Assembly (NCBI RefSeq): GCF_007856155.1 | Contig: NZ_CP042266.1 | Location: forward strand, 4,092,001 to 4,156,000 | Source: Streptomyces qinzhouensis | Lineage (GTDB): Bacteria; Actinomycetota; Actinomycetes; Streptomycetales; Streptomycetaceae | Direction of reading: 5' to 3' | Length of the DNA: 64,000 bases | In this document: piece after piece, positions 26,632 to 34,267 of the stretch | Position numbering within the stretch: position 1 is the stretch's first letter | Layout: each line of letters opens with the position of its first letter | Position numbers and translations under genes: made by a program | Notes under the pieces: generated by a model | Told to the model about the DNA's origin: nothing | Seen by the model: the letters and a program-made list of their open reading frames with translations, nothing else | Databases searched by the model: none

Positions 26632-27060
26632 GCGCTGGGGTGTGCCCACGCCGCCAGGCGTAAGGGGGCGCGGGGAACTGCGCGACCGGCCACAGACGGC
26701 CCGCGGCCGGCAACGCTGCATCCCGCTCCCCTGCGGACCCCGCACCCCCGCCGTCGTTCCTCCCGCGGGAGGCGACCTCCAGGGCACTGGGGGTGCCCTC
26801 ACGCCGCCAGGCGTAAGGGGGCGCGAGGAACTGCGCGACCGGCCACAGACGGCCCGCGGCCGGCAACGCTGCATCCCGCTCCCCTGCGGACCCCGCACCC
26901 CCGCCGTCGTTCCTCCCGTGGGAGGTGACCTCCAGTGCGCTGGGGTGCGCCCAAGCCGCCAGGCGTAAGGGGGCGCGGGGAACTGCGCGACCAGCCACAG
27001 ACGGCCCGCGGCCGGCAACGCTGCATCCCGCTCCCATACGGACCCCGCACCTCGCCGGGC
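26632..27060. repeat. Three-copy 152-153 bp tandem repeat
   Basis: Units begin at 26632, 26784 and 26937, the last truncated near 27060. All share a core reading GGCGCG(G/A)GGAACTGCGCGAC, then GCCACAGACGGCCCGCGG. The first two units end with a self-complementary CCTCCCGCGGGAGG-like hairpin. Units are nearly identical, so duplication is recent. Reading frames stay open by base composition; no ribosome site or codon pattern suggests coding. A fourth diverged copy of the core lies at 42829-42875. This explains most of the 597-base gap between the kinase and the next gene. Confidence 0.8.
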
Positions 27061-27073
27061 CCGCCGGGAGGGC

Positions 27074-27871
27074 TCACGGCAGGGTGAGGCCCCACGCGCC
27101 CGCCCGCAGTACCCAGGTCCGGGTGCGGACCGGGCCGGTGACCGTCGTGTCCGCGCGGTAGCGGAAGTCCGGTCCCGAGACGGTCACCGTCGACGCCTTC
27201 ACGGTGACCGGACGGCCGGGCGCCGGATGGTGCACGGTGACCACCGCCCGCCCGTGCGCGGTACGGAGAGTGACGCCGGCCACTTCCTGGTGGAGGTCGC
27301 AGAGGAGGGCGCCGTCCGCCTCCACCCGCAGCCGGTGCCCGGGACCGGGTACGGGAGCGGGCGCGGCCCGCCGCGGCCCGCGCCGGCCGCGGAAGAGCGC
27401 CCGCCAGGCGCCCCGCAGCGCCGTCCCGGCCCCGCCGCGGCCGCCCGGCGCCGGGATGGCCACATCGCCGACCACGATTCCGTCGCTCTCGTCGACCAGC
27501 AGGTCCAGCCTGCGGACCACCCCGTCGAGCACCGCGCGCGCCGCCGCGACCGGCCCCGGCGGCACGCCCAGGGAGTGCGCGAGCCCCACCCCGGGGCCCA
27601 CCGGCACCAGGGACAGCGTCCCGTCCCCCGGCGGGCGGTCCCGGTGCAGCAGGGCGATCGCGCGCAGCAGTGCCCGGTCGTCACCGACGATCACGGGCCG
27701 CCGGGAGCCCCGCCTGGCCAGCGCCCTGGCGAACTCCTCCGGACTCTCCGGGAGGCAGATTTTCGCCCGCGAGCCACCGCACAGAACATCCTTCGCGATC
27801 CGCACGGACTCGCCGTCATTACGGCGGGCGACCGGGTCGATGACCACCAGGAGCTGGTCGTGAGCCGACAC
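27074..27871 (-). CDS. Diacylglycerol kinase-like protein, probably degenerate
   Basis: A 265-residue protein resembling the lipid-kinase (DAGK catalytic) fold: LLVVIDPVARR at the start, GDGTLSLVPVGPGVGLAHSL corresponding to the nucleotide/NDLAR region, and a C-terminal beta domain ending in TWVLRAGAWG. The canonical GGDGT loop is missing from its normal place, where VIVGDDRALLRAI is found, and the NDxAR Asp is absent. It may therefore bind but not phosphorylate lipids. GTG 27871 follows AGGAAGGA by six bases. It is divergent from purA. Confidence 0.6.
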   Translation of the reverse strand: MSAHDQLLVVIDPVARRNDGESVRIAKDVLCGGSRAKICLPESPEEFARALARRGSRRPVIVGDDRALLRAIALLHRDRPPGDGTLSLVPVGPGVGLAHSLGVPPGPVAAARAVLDGVVRRLDLLVDESDGIVVGDVAIPAPGGRGGAGTALRGAWRALFRGRRGPRRAAPAPVPGPGHRLRVEADGALLCDLHQEVAGVTLRTAHGRAVVTVHHPAPGRPVTVKASTVTVSGPDFRYRADTTVTGPVRTRTWVLRAGAWGLTLP

Positions 27872-27905
27872 CTCGGTCCTTCCTCGGGTAGCATCTTTGT
27901 GCAAG

Positions 27906-27933
27906 AGCCCCTTGCGCGATTGCGCCAGGGGCT
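27906..27933 (+). promoter_or_regulatory. Hairpin in purA leader
   Basis: AGCCCCT (27906-27912) pairs with AGGGGCT (27927-27933), and GCGC with GCGC inside, giving about 11 pairs with one mismatch and a GATT loop. A TAGCAT box (27890-27895) would start transcription just before it. There is no U-run. It could be a 5' stabilising stem, an attenuator or the end of an upstream short RNA. Confidence 0.35.
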
Positions 27934-28035
27934 TCGTCTATTCCGGGGCAACCGGTCCAATGGATCCAGGACGAACGAGGGACGCACTGATCCCCCTGAC
28001 CTTGGACATGCCCCGCCCGGAAGGGGTGTACGCCT

Positions 28036-29319
28036 GTGCCCGCACTTGTGCTGCTCGGTGCTCAGTGGGGTGACGAGGGCAAGGGGAAGGCCACCGATCT
28101 CCTTGGTGGATCCGTCGACTATGTGGTGCGTTACCAGGGCGGCAACAACGCCGGCCACACGGTCGTCGTCGGCGACCAGAAGTACGCGCTGCACCTTCTC
28201 CCCTCCGGGATCCTCTCACCCGGATGCACCCCGGTCATCGGTAACGGCGTGGTGGTGGACCCGGCCGTTCTCCTCTCCGAGCTGAGCGGGCTGAATGACC
28301 GGGGCATCGACACCTCGAAGCTGCTGATCAGCGGAAACGCCCATCTGATCACCCCGTACAACGTCACGCTGGACAAGGTGACGGAACGGTTCCTCGGAAC
28401 GCGCAAGATCGGCACCACGGGCCGGGGTATCGGCCCCACCTACGCCGACAAGATCAACCGCGTGGGCATCCGGGTCCAGGACCTCTACGACGAGTCGATC
28501 CTCAACCAGAAGGTCGAGGCGGCGCTGGAGGCCAAGAACCAGCTCCTCGCCAAGGTCTTCAACCGCCGGGCGATCGAGTCCGAGCGGATCGTCGAGGAGA
28601 TGCTCCAGTACGCGGACCGGATCCGGCCGTACGTCGCGGACACCACGCTGATCCTGAACAACGCCATCGACGAGGGCAAGGTCGTGCTCTTCGAGGGCGG
28701 CCAGGGCACCCTGCTGGACGTCGACCACGGCACGTACCCCTTCGTCACCTCCTCGAACCCGACGGCGGGCGGCGCGTGCACGGGTGCGGGCGTCGGCCCC
28801 ACCAAGATCAGCCGGGTCATCGGCATCCTCAAGGCGTACACGACCCGCGTCGGCGCCGGCCCGTTCCCGACGGAGCTCTTCGACGAGGACGGCGAGGCGC
28901 TGCGCCGCATCGGCGGCGAGCGGGGCGTGACCACCGGCCGGGACCGCCGCTGCGGCTGGTTCGACGCGGTGATCGCCCGCTACGCGACCCGGGTCAACGG
29001 TCTGACGGACTTCTTCCTCACCAAGCTGGACGTCCTCACGGGCTGGGAGCAGATCCCGGTGTGCGTGGCGTACGAGATCGACGGCAAGCGGGTCGAGGAG
29101 CTGCCGTACTCGCAGACCGACTTCCACCACGCCAAGCCGATCTACGAGATGCTGCCGGGCTGGTCGGAGGACATCACCAAGGCCAAGACCTTCGACGATC
29201 TGCCGAAGAACGCGCAAGCCTACGTGAAGGCGCTGGAGGAGATGTCGGGCGCGCCGATCTCGGCGATCGGTGTCGGCCCCGGCCGTACCGAGACCATCGA
29301 GATCAACTCCTTCCTCTGA
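28036..29319 (+). CDS. purA: Adenylosuccinate synthetase
   Basis: A 427-residue GTP-dependent enzyme joining IMP and aspartate, the first committed step to [17 protein letters not shown] near residue 10 holds the catalytic Asp and phosphate loop; [12 protein letters not shown] supplies the catalytic His; [34 protein letters not shown] and [12 protein letters not shown] are all intact. Length is standard. GTG 28036 follows GGAAGGGG by nine bases. It is monocistronic, with a clear hairpin after it. Confidence 0.97.
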   Translation: MPALVLLGAQWGDEGKGKATDLLGGSVDYVVRYQGGNNAGHTVVVGDQKYALHLLPSGILSPGCTPVIGNGVVVDPAVLLSELSGLNDRGIDTSKLLISGNAHLITPYNVTLDKVTERFLGTRKIGTTGRGIGPTYADKINRVGIRVQDLYDESILNQKVEAALEAKNQLLAKVFNRRAIESERIVEEMLQYADRIRPYVADTTLILNNAIDEGKVVLFEGGQGTLLDVDHGTYPFVTSSNPTAGGACTGAGVGPTKISRVIGILKAYTTRVGAGPFPTELFDEDGEALRRIGGERGVTTGRDRRCGWFDAVIARYATRVNGLTDFFLTKLDVLTGWEQIPVCVAYEIDGKRVEELPYSQTDFHHAKPIYEMLPGWSEDITKAKTFDDLPKNAQAYVKALEEMSGAPISAIGVGPGRTETIEINSFL

Positions 29320-29358
29320 TACCTCCACCGGCTTCACGAGATTCACCGGAAAGCCGGG

Positions 29359-29399
29359 CGGCGCCCGGGTGGGACCTGCGAGGACCTGCCCGGGCGCCG
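29359..29399. terminator. Terminator after purA
   Basis: CGGCGCCCGGG (29359-29369) and CCCGGGCGCCG (29389-29399) form an 11-bp perfect stem, 40 bases after the purA stop. The 19-base loop contains two GGACCTG repeats. Confidence 0.6.
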
Positions 29400-29529
29400 T
29401 CGTGCGCGCCCTTTGTGTGCTCATCCGTCTATTGGCGCGTTGCGGCCAACCCGGCATACGCACCCCTGCCATTGGTTACGTATCGCGACGATCGATCGAC
29501 CGAGTGTGAGCGAAGGGGATGGTTGTCCG

Positions 29530-30093
29530 ATGCGTTCTGTGGTGAAGATGAGTGCCGCGGTGGTCGCGGCGGCGGGTGCGCTGGCGCTGGGACTGTCCGG
29601 TACGGCGACGGCGGGCGCGCCGGTGCCGGTGCCGGAGGGCGCGGCGGCGGCCGCGGTGAACGTCCAGCGGGTCACGCTGCGGCTGGCGAGCGACCCGGGC
29701 CAGACCGCCGACGTCAGCGGCGCGTCCACGGAAAACGGCGCGAACGTCATCCAGTGGGCGCTGACCCGGAACACCAACCAGCTCTGGGAGCCGGAGGCGG
29801 TGGGCGGCGGCTATTACCGCTTCAAGGCGGTCCACAGCGGGCTCTGTCTGAACGTCCGCGGCGGCGGCAACGAGGACGGCGCGGAGATCATCCAGTGGAC
29901 CTGCGGCAACGCCGCGAATGAACAGTGGCGGTTCGTCGCGAAGGGCACCGGCTACCAGCTGGTGGCCCGCTCCAGCGACAAGTGCCTCAACGTCCGGGGC
30001 GGGGTCGGCCAGGGCCGCAACCTCATCCAGTACACCTGCACCGCGGACGGCGCGACGAACGACGTCTGGCTGCCGGTCTGGGAGACCGTCTGA
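29530..30093 (+). CDS. Secreted ricin-B lectin-domain protein
   Basis: A 187-residue exported protein: a signal peptide (VKMSAAVVAAAGALALGLSG, cut near TATA-GA) followed by a single beta-trefoil. The QxW-type repeats appear as NVIQWALTRNTNQLW, EIIQWTCGNAANEQWRF and NLIQYTCTADGATNDVW, and the sugar-pocket segments as CLNVRGGGNEDG and CLNVRGGVGQG. No catalytic module is attached, so it should act as a free carbohydrate-binding protein. ATG 29530 has AGGGG about 11 bases upstream. Monocistronic; two other ricin-B proteins are in this window. Confidence 0.8.
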   Translation: MRSVVKMSAAVVAAAGALALGLSGTATAGAPVPVPEGAAAAAVNVQRVTLRLASDPGQTADVSGASTENGANVIQWALTRNTNQLWEPEAVGGGYYRFKAVHSGLCLNVRGGGNEDGAEIIQWTCGNAANEQWRFVAKGTGYQLVARSSDKCLNVRGGVGQGRNLIQYTCTADGATNDVWLPVWETV

Positions 30094-30103
30094 CGGTGAC
30101 GGC

Positions 30104-30136
30104 GGGCCGCCGCCGGCTCACCCCCGGCGGCGGCCC
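30104..30136. terminator. Bidirectional terminator between convergent genes
   Basis: GGGCCGCCGCCGG (30104-30116) and CCGGCGGCGGCCC (30124-30136) form a 13-bp perfect stem with a seven-base loop. It overlaps the last codons of the minus-strand gene ending at 30118. Confidence 0.65.
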
Positions 30137-30471
30137 CGGGGACGGGCGCGGGGGGCGCGTTTCTCCAGGAACGCCCAGATTCCGAAGAGAGCGGTGGTCG
30201 CCGTGGTGGTCCACAGCACGGGGGTGACCCAGACCGGGGCGGACGAGACCCGTTCGGTCCCGTCGTAGACGCACCACTGGTCGGGCGGGAAGGCGTCGTA
30301 ACCGGTGTCGGTGAGATCACCGGAAGCCGTGGCGTAGCGGCAGTCGTGGGACTCCGGCAGCAGCATCAGCAGAGCCGTCGTATAGGCGACGCTCAGGGCG
30401 ATGAAGGACCAGCTGAAGGCGGTCCATAAGGGGCTGCGGTCCGTGTGGGGGCCGGGGGCGCAGTCGGTCAT
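30118..30471 (-). CDS. Small two-helix membrane protein
   Basis: A 117-residue protein with two helices (LWTAFSWSFIALSVAYTTAL and APVWVTPVLWTTTATTALFG) bracketing an external loop of about 45 residues with two cysteines (SHDCRYAT, DQWCVYDG) likely to form a disulphide. It ends in an arginine-rich cytoplasmic tail. I do not recognise a family. GTG 30477 is an alternative start two codons upstream. The N-terminus CAPGPHTDRSP is unremarkable. Confidence 0.6.
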   Translation of the reverse strand: MTDCAPGPHTDRSPLWTAFSWSFIALSVAYTTALLMLLPESHDCRYATASGDLTDTGYDAFPPDQWCVYDGTERVSSAPVWVTPVLWTTTATTALFGIWAFLEKRAPRARPRGRRRG

Positions 30472-30650
30472 CCCCACATGATGCGGATGGCGGTGGGGGG
30501 AGGGGCGGGTGGGGTGGTTGTTGCCCGTGGGATCAAGTGCCGTATCCCGTCATGAAGTCGGCGGTACGGCCGCGGGGAGCGCGGCGGTAATGCCACGGGG
30601 GGCGTTGCGGTACGGGGCCGTGGGGGGGGCGTTGCGGGGAGCGGGACCGG

Positions 30651-30707
30651 CCCGCCCCCGCGCACGTACACCGCCGCCGCCCGCCCCCGCGTACCTACAC
30701 CGCCGCC
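30651..30707. repeat. 28-bp direct duplication over ABC gene stop codon
   Basis: CCCGCCCCCGCG(C/T)AC(G/C) plus TACACCGCCGCC occurs at 30651-30678 and again at 30680-30707, with two mismatches. The second copy encodes the last residues and stop of the ABC exporter; the first is non-coding. It looks like a tandem duplication of the gene end. Confidence 0.6.
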
Positions 30708-32599
30708 CGCGCCACGCCCTCCGCGAAGCCCTCGGAAGAACCCTCCGCGAACTGCGTGTCGTGCAGCTCCGCGTACCGCCCGCCCGCCGCGAGGAGCGCG
30801 TCGTGCGTGCCGCGCTCCACCACCCGGCCGTCCTCGACCACCAGGATCTGGTCGGCCGCCCGGACCGTCGACAGCCGGTGGGCGATGACCAGGGCCGTAC
30901 GGTCGGCCAGCGCCTCCGCCAGCGCGGTCTGCACCGCCGCCTCCGAGGTGTTGTCGAGGTGCGCGGTCGCCTCGTCGAGGATCACCACCCGCTGCCGGGC
31001 CAGCAGCAGCCGGGCGATCGTCATCCGCTGGCGTTCACCGCCGGAGAGCCGGTAGCCGCGTTCGCCGACGACCGTGTCCAGACCGTCCGGCAGGGTGTGG
31101 ACGAGCGGCGCGAGACGGGCCCGCTCCAGCGCGGACCACAGCTCGTCCTCGGTCGCGTCGGGCCGGGCGAGCAGCAGATTCGCCCGTACGGACTCGTGGA
31201 AGAGGTGCCCGTCCTGGGTGACCATGCCGACCGTGGCCCGCAGGGAACCGGCCGTCAGCTCGCGGACGTCGACCCCGCCGATCCGGATCGCGCCCTGGTC
31301 CACGTCGTACAGCCGCGGCAGCAGCCCCGCGATCGTCGACTTGCCCGCGCCCGAGGTGCCGACGAGGGCGATCATCTGCCCCGGTTCGGCGCGGAACGAG
31401 ATGCCCTTGAGGACCTCATCGCCGCCGCGGGTGTCCAGCGCGGCGACCTCCTCCAGCGAGGCGAGGGAGACCTTGTCCGCGGCCGGGTAGCCGAAGCGCA
31501 CCTCGTCGAACTCGACCGACAGCGCGCCGGCGGGCGTCTCGCGGGCGTCGTCCGCCTCTTCGATCAGCGGCTTCAGGTCGAGGACCTCGAAGACCCGCTC
31601 GAAGCTGACGAGCGCGCCCATCACCTCGACCCGGGCGCTCGACAGCGCGGTCAGCGGGGCGTAGAGCCGGGTCAGCAGCAGGGCCAGGGCGACGACGGCG
31701 CCGGGCTCCAGGCTGCCCCGCAGCGCGTACCAGCCGCCGAGCCCGTAGACCAGCGCCAGCGCGAGCGCGGAGACCAGGGTCAGCGCGGTGATGAAGACGG
31801 TCTGCGCCATCGCCGTCCGGACGCCGATGTCCCGGACCCGCCGGGCCCGTTCGGCGAACTCGCGGGACTCCTGCTCGGGCCGCCCGAACAGCTTCACCAG
31901 GGTCGCGCCCGGCGCGGAGAACCGCTCGGTCATCCGCGTCCCCATCTCCGCGTTCAGCCGGGCCCCTTCCCGCTGGAGGGCGGCCATCCGGGTCCCCATG
32001 CGCCGGGCCGGCAGCACGAACACCGGCAGCAGGACCAGCGCGAGCAGGGTGATCTGCCAGGAGAGGGTGAGCATCACCACGAGCGTGAACACCAGTGTCA
32101 CGGTGTCCCCCACGACCCCGGACAGGGTGGTGCTGAAGGCACGCTGCGCGCCGATGACGTCGTTGTTGAGCCTGCTGACCAGCGCGCCGGTACGGGTCCG
32201 GGTGAAGAAGGCGACAGGCATTTTCTGTACATGGTCGAAAACGGCCCGCCGCAGATCGAGGATGAGCCCCTCGCCGAGCCGCGCGGACAGCAGCCGCTCG
32301 TACAGTCCCAGTCCGGCCTCGGCGACGGCGATCACCGCGATGATCACGGCCAGTCGGACGACGGTCGCCGTCGCCCCGCCGCTGACGATCGTGTCGACGA
32401 CCCGCCCGGCGAGTACGGGCACCGCGACGGCCAGCAGCGCGGTGAGGACGCTGAGCCCGAGGAACTGGAAGATGCGCCGCCGGTGCGGCCGGGCGAAGCC
32501 TCCGATCCGGCGCAGGCTCGCGCGGTTGAAGGGGCGCCGGTCCTGCTCGGCGTGCATGGCTCGATAGGCCTGCACCCAGGCCGTGGTCTCCATACTCAT
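30695..32599 (-). CDS. ABC half-transporter/exporter, SoxR-regulated
   Basis: A 634-residue membrane-ATPase fusion of the lipid/multidrug exporter class. Six helices span residues 40-320. The ATPase has Walker A VGTSGAGKST near 411, Q-loop MVTQDGHLFHE, signature LSGGERQRM near 515, Walker B VVILDEATAHLD and an IAHRLSTV switch. It probably works as a homodimer pumping a lipophilic compound. Its promoter carries a SoxR box with a 19-bp spacer (see 32607-32637), and TACCGT is seven bases before ATG 32599, so the message is leaderless. S. coelicolor SoxR controls an ABC transporter, SCO7008 (from memory); this may be its equivalent. Confidence 0.88.
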   Translation of the reverse strand: MSMETTAWVQAYRAMHAEQDRRPFNRASLRRIGGFARPHRRRIFQFLGLSVLTALLAVAVPVLAGRVVDTIVSGGATATVVRLAVIIAVIAVAEAGLGLYERLLSARLGEGLILDLRRAVFDHVQKMPVAFFTRTRTGALVSRLNNDVIGAQRAFSTTLSGVVGDTVTLVFTLVVMLTLSWQITLLALVLLPVFVLPARRMGTRMAALQREGARLNAEMGTRMTERFSAPGATLVKLFGRPEQESREFAERARRVRDIGVRTAMAQTVFITALTLVSALALALVYGLGGWYALRGSLEPGAVVALALLLTRLYAPLTALSSARVEVMGALVSFERVFEVLDLKPLIEEADDARETPAGALSVEFDEVRFGYPAADKVSLASLEEVAALDTRGGDEVLKGISFRAEPGQMIALVGTSGAGKSTIAGLLPRLYDVDQGAIRIGGVDVRELTAGSLRATVGMVTQDGHLFHESVRANLLLARPDATEDELWSALERARLAPLVHTLPDGLDTVVGERGYRLSGGERQRMTIARLLLARQRVVILDEATAHLDNTSEAAVQTALAEALADRTALVIAHRLSTVRAADQILVVEDGRVVERGTHDALLAAGGRYAELHDTQFAEGSSEGFAEGVARAAV

Positions 32600-32606
32600 G
32601 CCGGGA

Positions 32607-32637
32607 ACGGTAGGACCTCAACCAATCTTGAGGTCAA
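32607..32637 (-). promoter_or_regulatory. SoxR-type promoter (SoxR box in 19-bp spacer)
   Basis: Minus strand: -35 TTGACC (32637-32632), spacer of exactly 19 bp, -10 TACCGT (32612-32607). The spacer region holds the perfect palindrome GACCTCAA-GATTGG-TTGAGGTC (32614-32635). Its core CCTCAAG-N4-GTTGAGG differs from the E. coli soxS box (CCTCAAG-N4-CTTGAGG) at one position. Long spacers are the hallmark of MerR-family activation by DNA untwisting. Redox-cycling compounds should therefore induce the ABC exporter. Confidence 0.85.
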
Positions 32638-34145
32638 GGTGTGCTGTCCGGCCCGGTGTTCGGCCTGGTGTTCGGCTCGCCGTCCGGGGCGTTCCGGAGG
32701 TAGATGCCGATACGGACCCGGCCCACGCTCCGTTCCTCCTGGAGCGTGAACTCCGCCGCCAGCACCTCGCGCTTCACCCGCTCCTCGGGGAAGGGGTCCA
32801 CCGGTTTGCCCCAGTGGTCCTGTATCGCGACGATGCGGTCCGCGGCGAGCATCCGGGCCCGGATCCGGTCCGGGGGCAGTTCGGCGCCGAAGAGGGTGTC
32901 CGACGCCCGGGGGGAGGCCGCCAGGGAGACATCCGTCAGACCCCGGACGGACGAGGGGTGCACCAGGATGCTGGAACGGCGGCGGTGCGGGCTGAACAGG
33001 ACGCCGTCACCCGGCTCCGACGCCGCCGCGATCGCCGCCGCCACCCGGCCGACGTTGTCCGAGCGGCCGGCGGGGGTGCGCTGCTGCGGGCCGTGGCCGA
33101 CGAGCGCGACCACCGATGCCGCCGCCGTCGCCAGCACCAGCGCCCGGGACCAGTGGCGGTCGAGCACGGCGCCCAGCAGCAGCGCCGCCCCGACGGCGTA
33201 CGACAGCACATAGCGGCTGACGAAGAGCGGGTCGAACAGGGACACCGCCAGCAGCAGGGCCGTCGGGAGCACCAGGATCGGCACGGCGACGGGCGCCACC
33301 GCGGCCAGGGCGGGGCTGCGCAGGCTCAGCCGGGCCAGGGCGGCGCCCAGGGCGATCAGGATCAGATCGGGGTCGCTCGGGAAGGCGATCCAGTCGACCT
33401 GCTGGGACTGGGTGATGCTGACGCCGATGAGCGGCGCCAGCCCCAGCACCACCACCGCCGCCGCGATCCGCCAGCCCCGCGGCAGGGCCGGGAGCAGCCC
33501 GTCGGCCTGCGGCAGGCTCCTCGCGCGGGCGCCGAGCCAGAGCGTCACCCCGTGCGCCACCAGCACCAGCACCGCGAACTCGTGCAGCAGACAGGCGAAC
33601 AGCATCACCGCCGCGTACGCCGCCCACCGCCGCCGCAGCAGCAGCCAGGTCCCCCAGGTCACACAGGCGCAGACCAGGGCGTACGACCGGCCCTCCTGCG
33701 CATACTTCTGCACCATCGGGAGCATCGGCAGCAGCAGCCCCGCGAGCAGTCCGGCCCGCGGACCCGCCAGCTGTCTGCCGATGGCCGCGACCCCGGCGGC
33801 GGTCGCGCACATCGCCAGGACCGACGGCAGCCGCATCGGTACGAGCCCGGGCTCCCAGACCGTGAACACCCCGTGCATCAGCAGGTAGTAGAGGCCGTGG
33901 ACCGCGTCCGCCGAGCCGAGCGTGCGCCAGATCTCGGGGACCGTACGCGACGCCATGTCGTACGTGACCGCCTCGTCGGCCCAGAGCGCGCCCTCCCGCT
34001 CCAGACCCCACAGCCCGAGTACGAGCATCAGCAGCGCGGGCGGTACGGCGATCCGCCAGGTTCCCGGGCGTGGCGGGCGGAGAGCGGGGGCGGTGGGACG
34101 GAAGGGGGGGTGGTGGACCTGTGCAGGCCCTGCGATGTCGAGCAT
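32634..34145 (-). CDS. GT39-like membrane glycosyltransferase
   Basis: A 503-residue GT-C type protein with about ten helices. ALWADEAVTYDMASR near residue 55 is the Asp-Glu motif of the first external loop used by protein-mannosyl and related transferases. KYAQEGRSYALVC and PLFVSRYVLSYAVG also match the GT39/RgtA superfamily. The C-terminal 110 residues form a soluble external domain. It probably moves a sugar from a polyprenyl carrier to lipid or protein. Its stop codon lies inside the SoxR box and -35 of the following exporter gene, so transcription through it would cross that promoter. Confidence 0.7.
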   Translation of the reverse strand: MLDIAGPAQVHHPPFRPTAPALRPPRPGTWRIAVPPALLMLVLGLWGLEREGALWADEAVTYDMASRTVPEIWRTLGSADAVHGLYYLLMHGVFTVWEPGLVPMRLPSVLAMCATAAGVAAIGRQLAGPRAGLLAGLLLPMLPMVQKYAQEGRSYALVCACVTWGTWLLLRRRWAAYAAVMLFACLLHEFAVLVLVAHGVTLWLGARARSLPQADGLLPALPRGWRIAAAVVVLGLAPLIGVSITQSQQVDWIAFPSDPDLILIALGAALARLSLRSPALAAVAPVAVPILVLPTALLLAVSLFDPLFVSRYVLSYAVGAALLLGAVLDRHWSRALVLATAAASVVALVGHGPQQRTPAGRSDNVGRVAAAIAAASEPGDGVLFSPHRRRSSILVHPSSVRGLTDVSLAASPRASDTLFGAELPPDRIRARMLAADRIVAIQDHWGKPVDPFPEERVKREVLAAEFTLQEERSVGRVRIGIYLRNAPDGEPNTRPNTGPDSTP

Positions 34146-34267
34146 GCGACGAGTCCACCGGCCCCGGACATTGATGCGCAGTCCCCGCCGCCGGGCCCAT
34201 CAATTCATTACTCTCGCAGGTCGGCGATGTGATGACCGGGTAAGCGGACACGGCGGAGGGGTGCGGG

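Noticed and set aside
26477..27037. N-terminal extension of the sensor kinase through the tandem repeats
   Set aside because: The frame is open only because the repeat lacks stops; the extension reads repeated low-complexity sequence, and a TACCGT box lies seven bases before GTG 26476.
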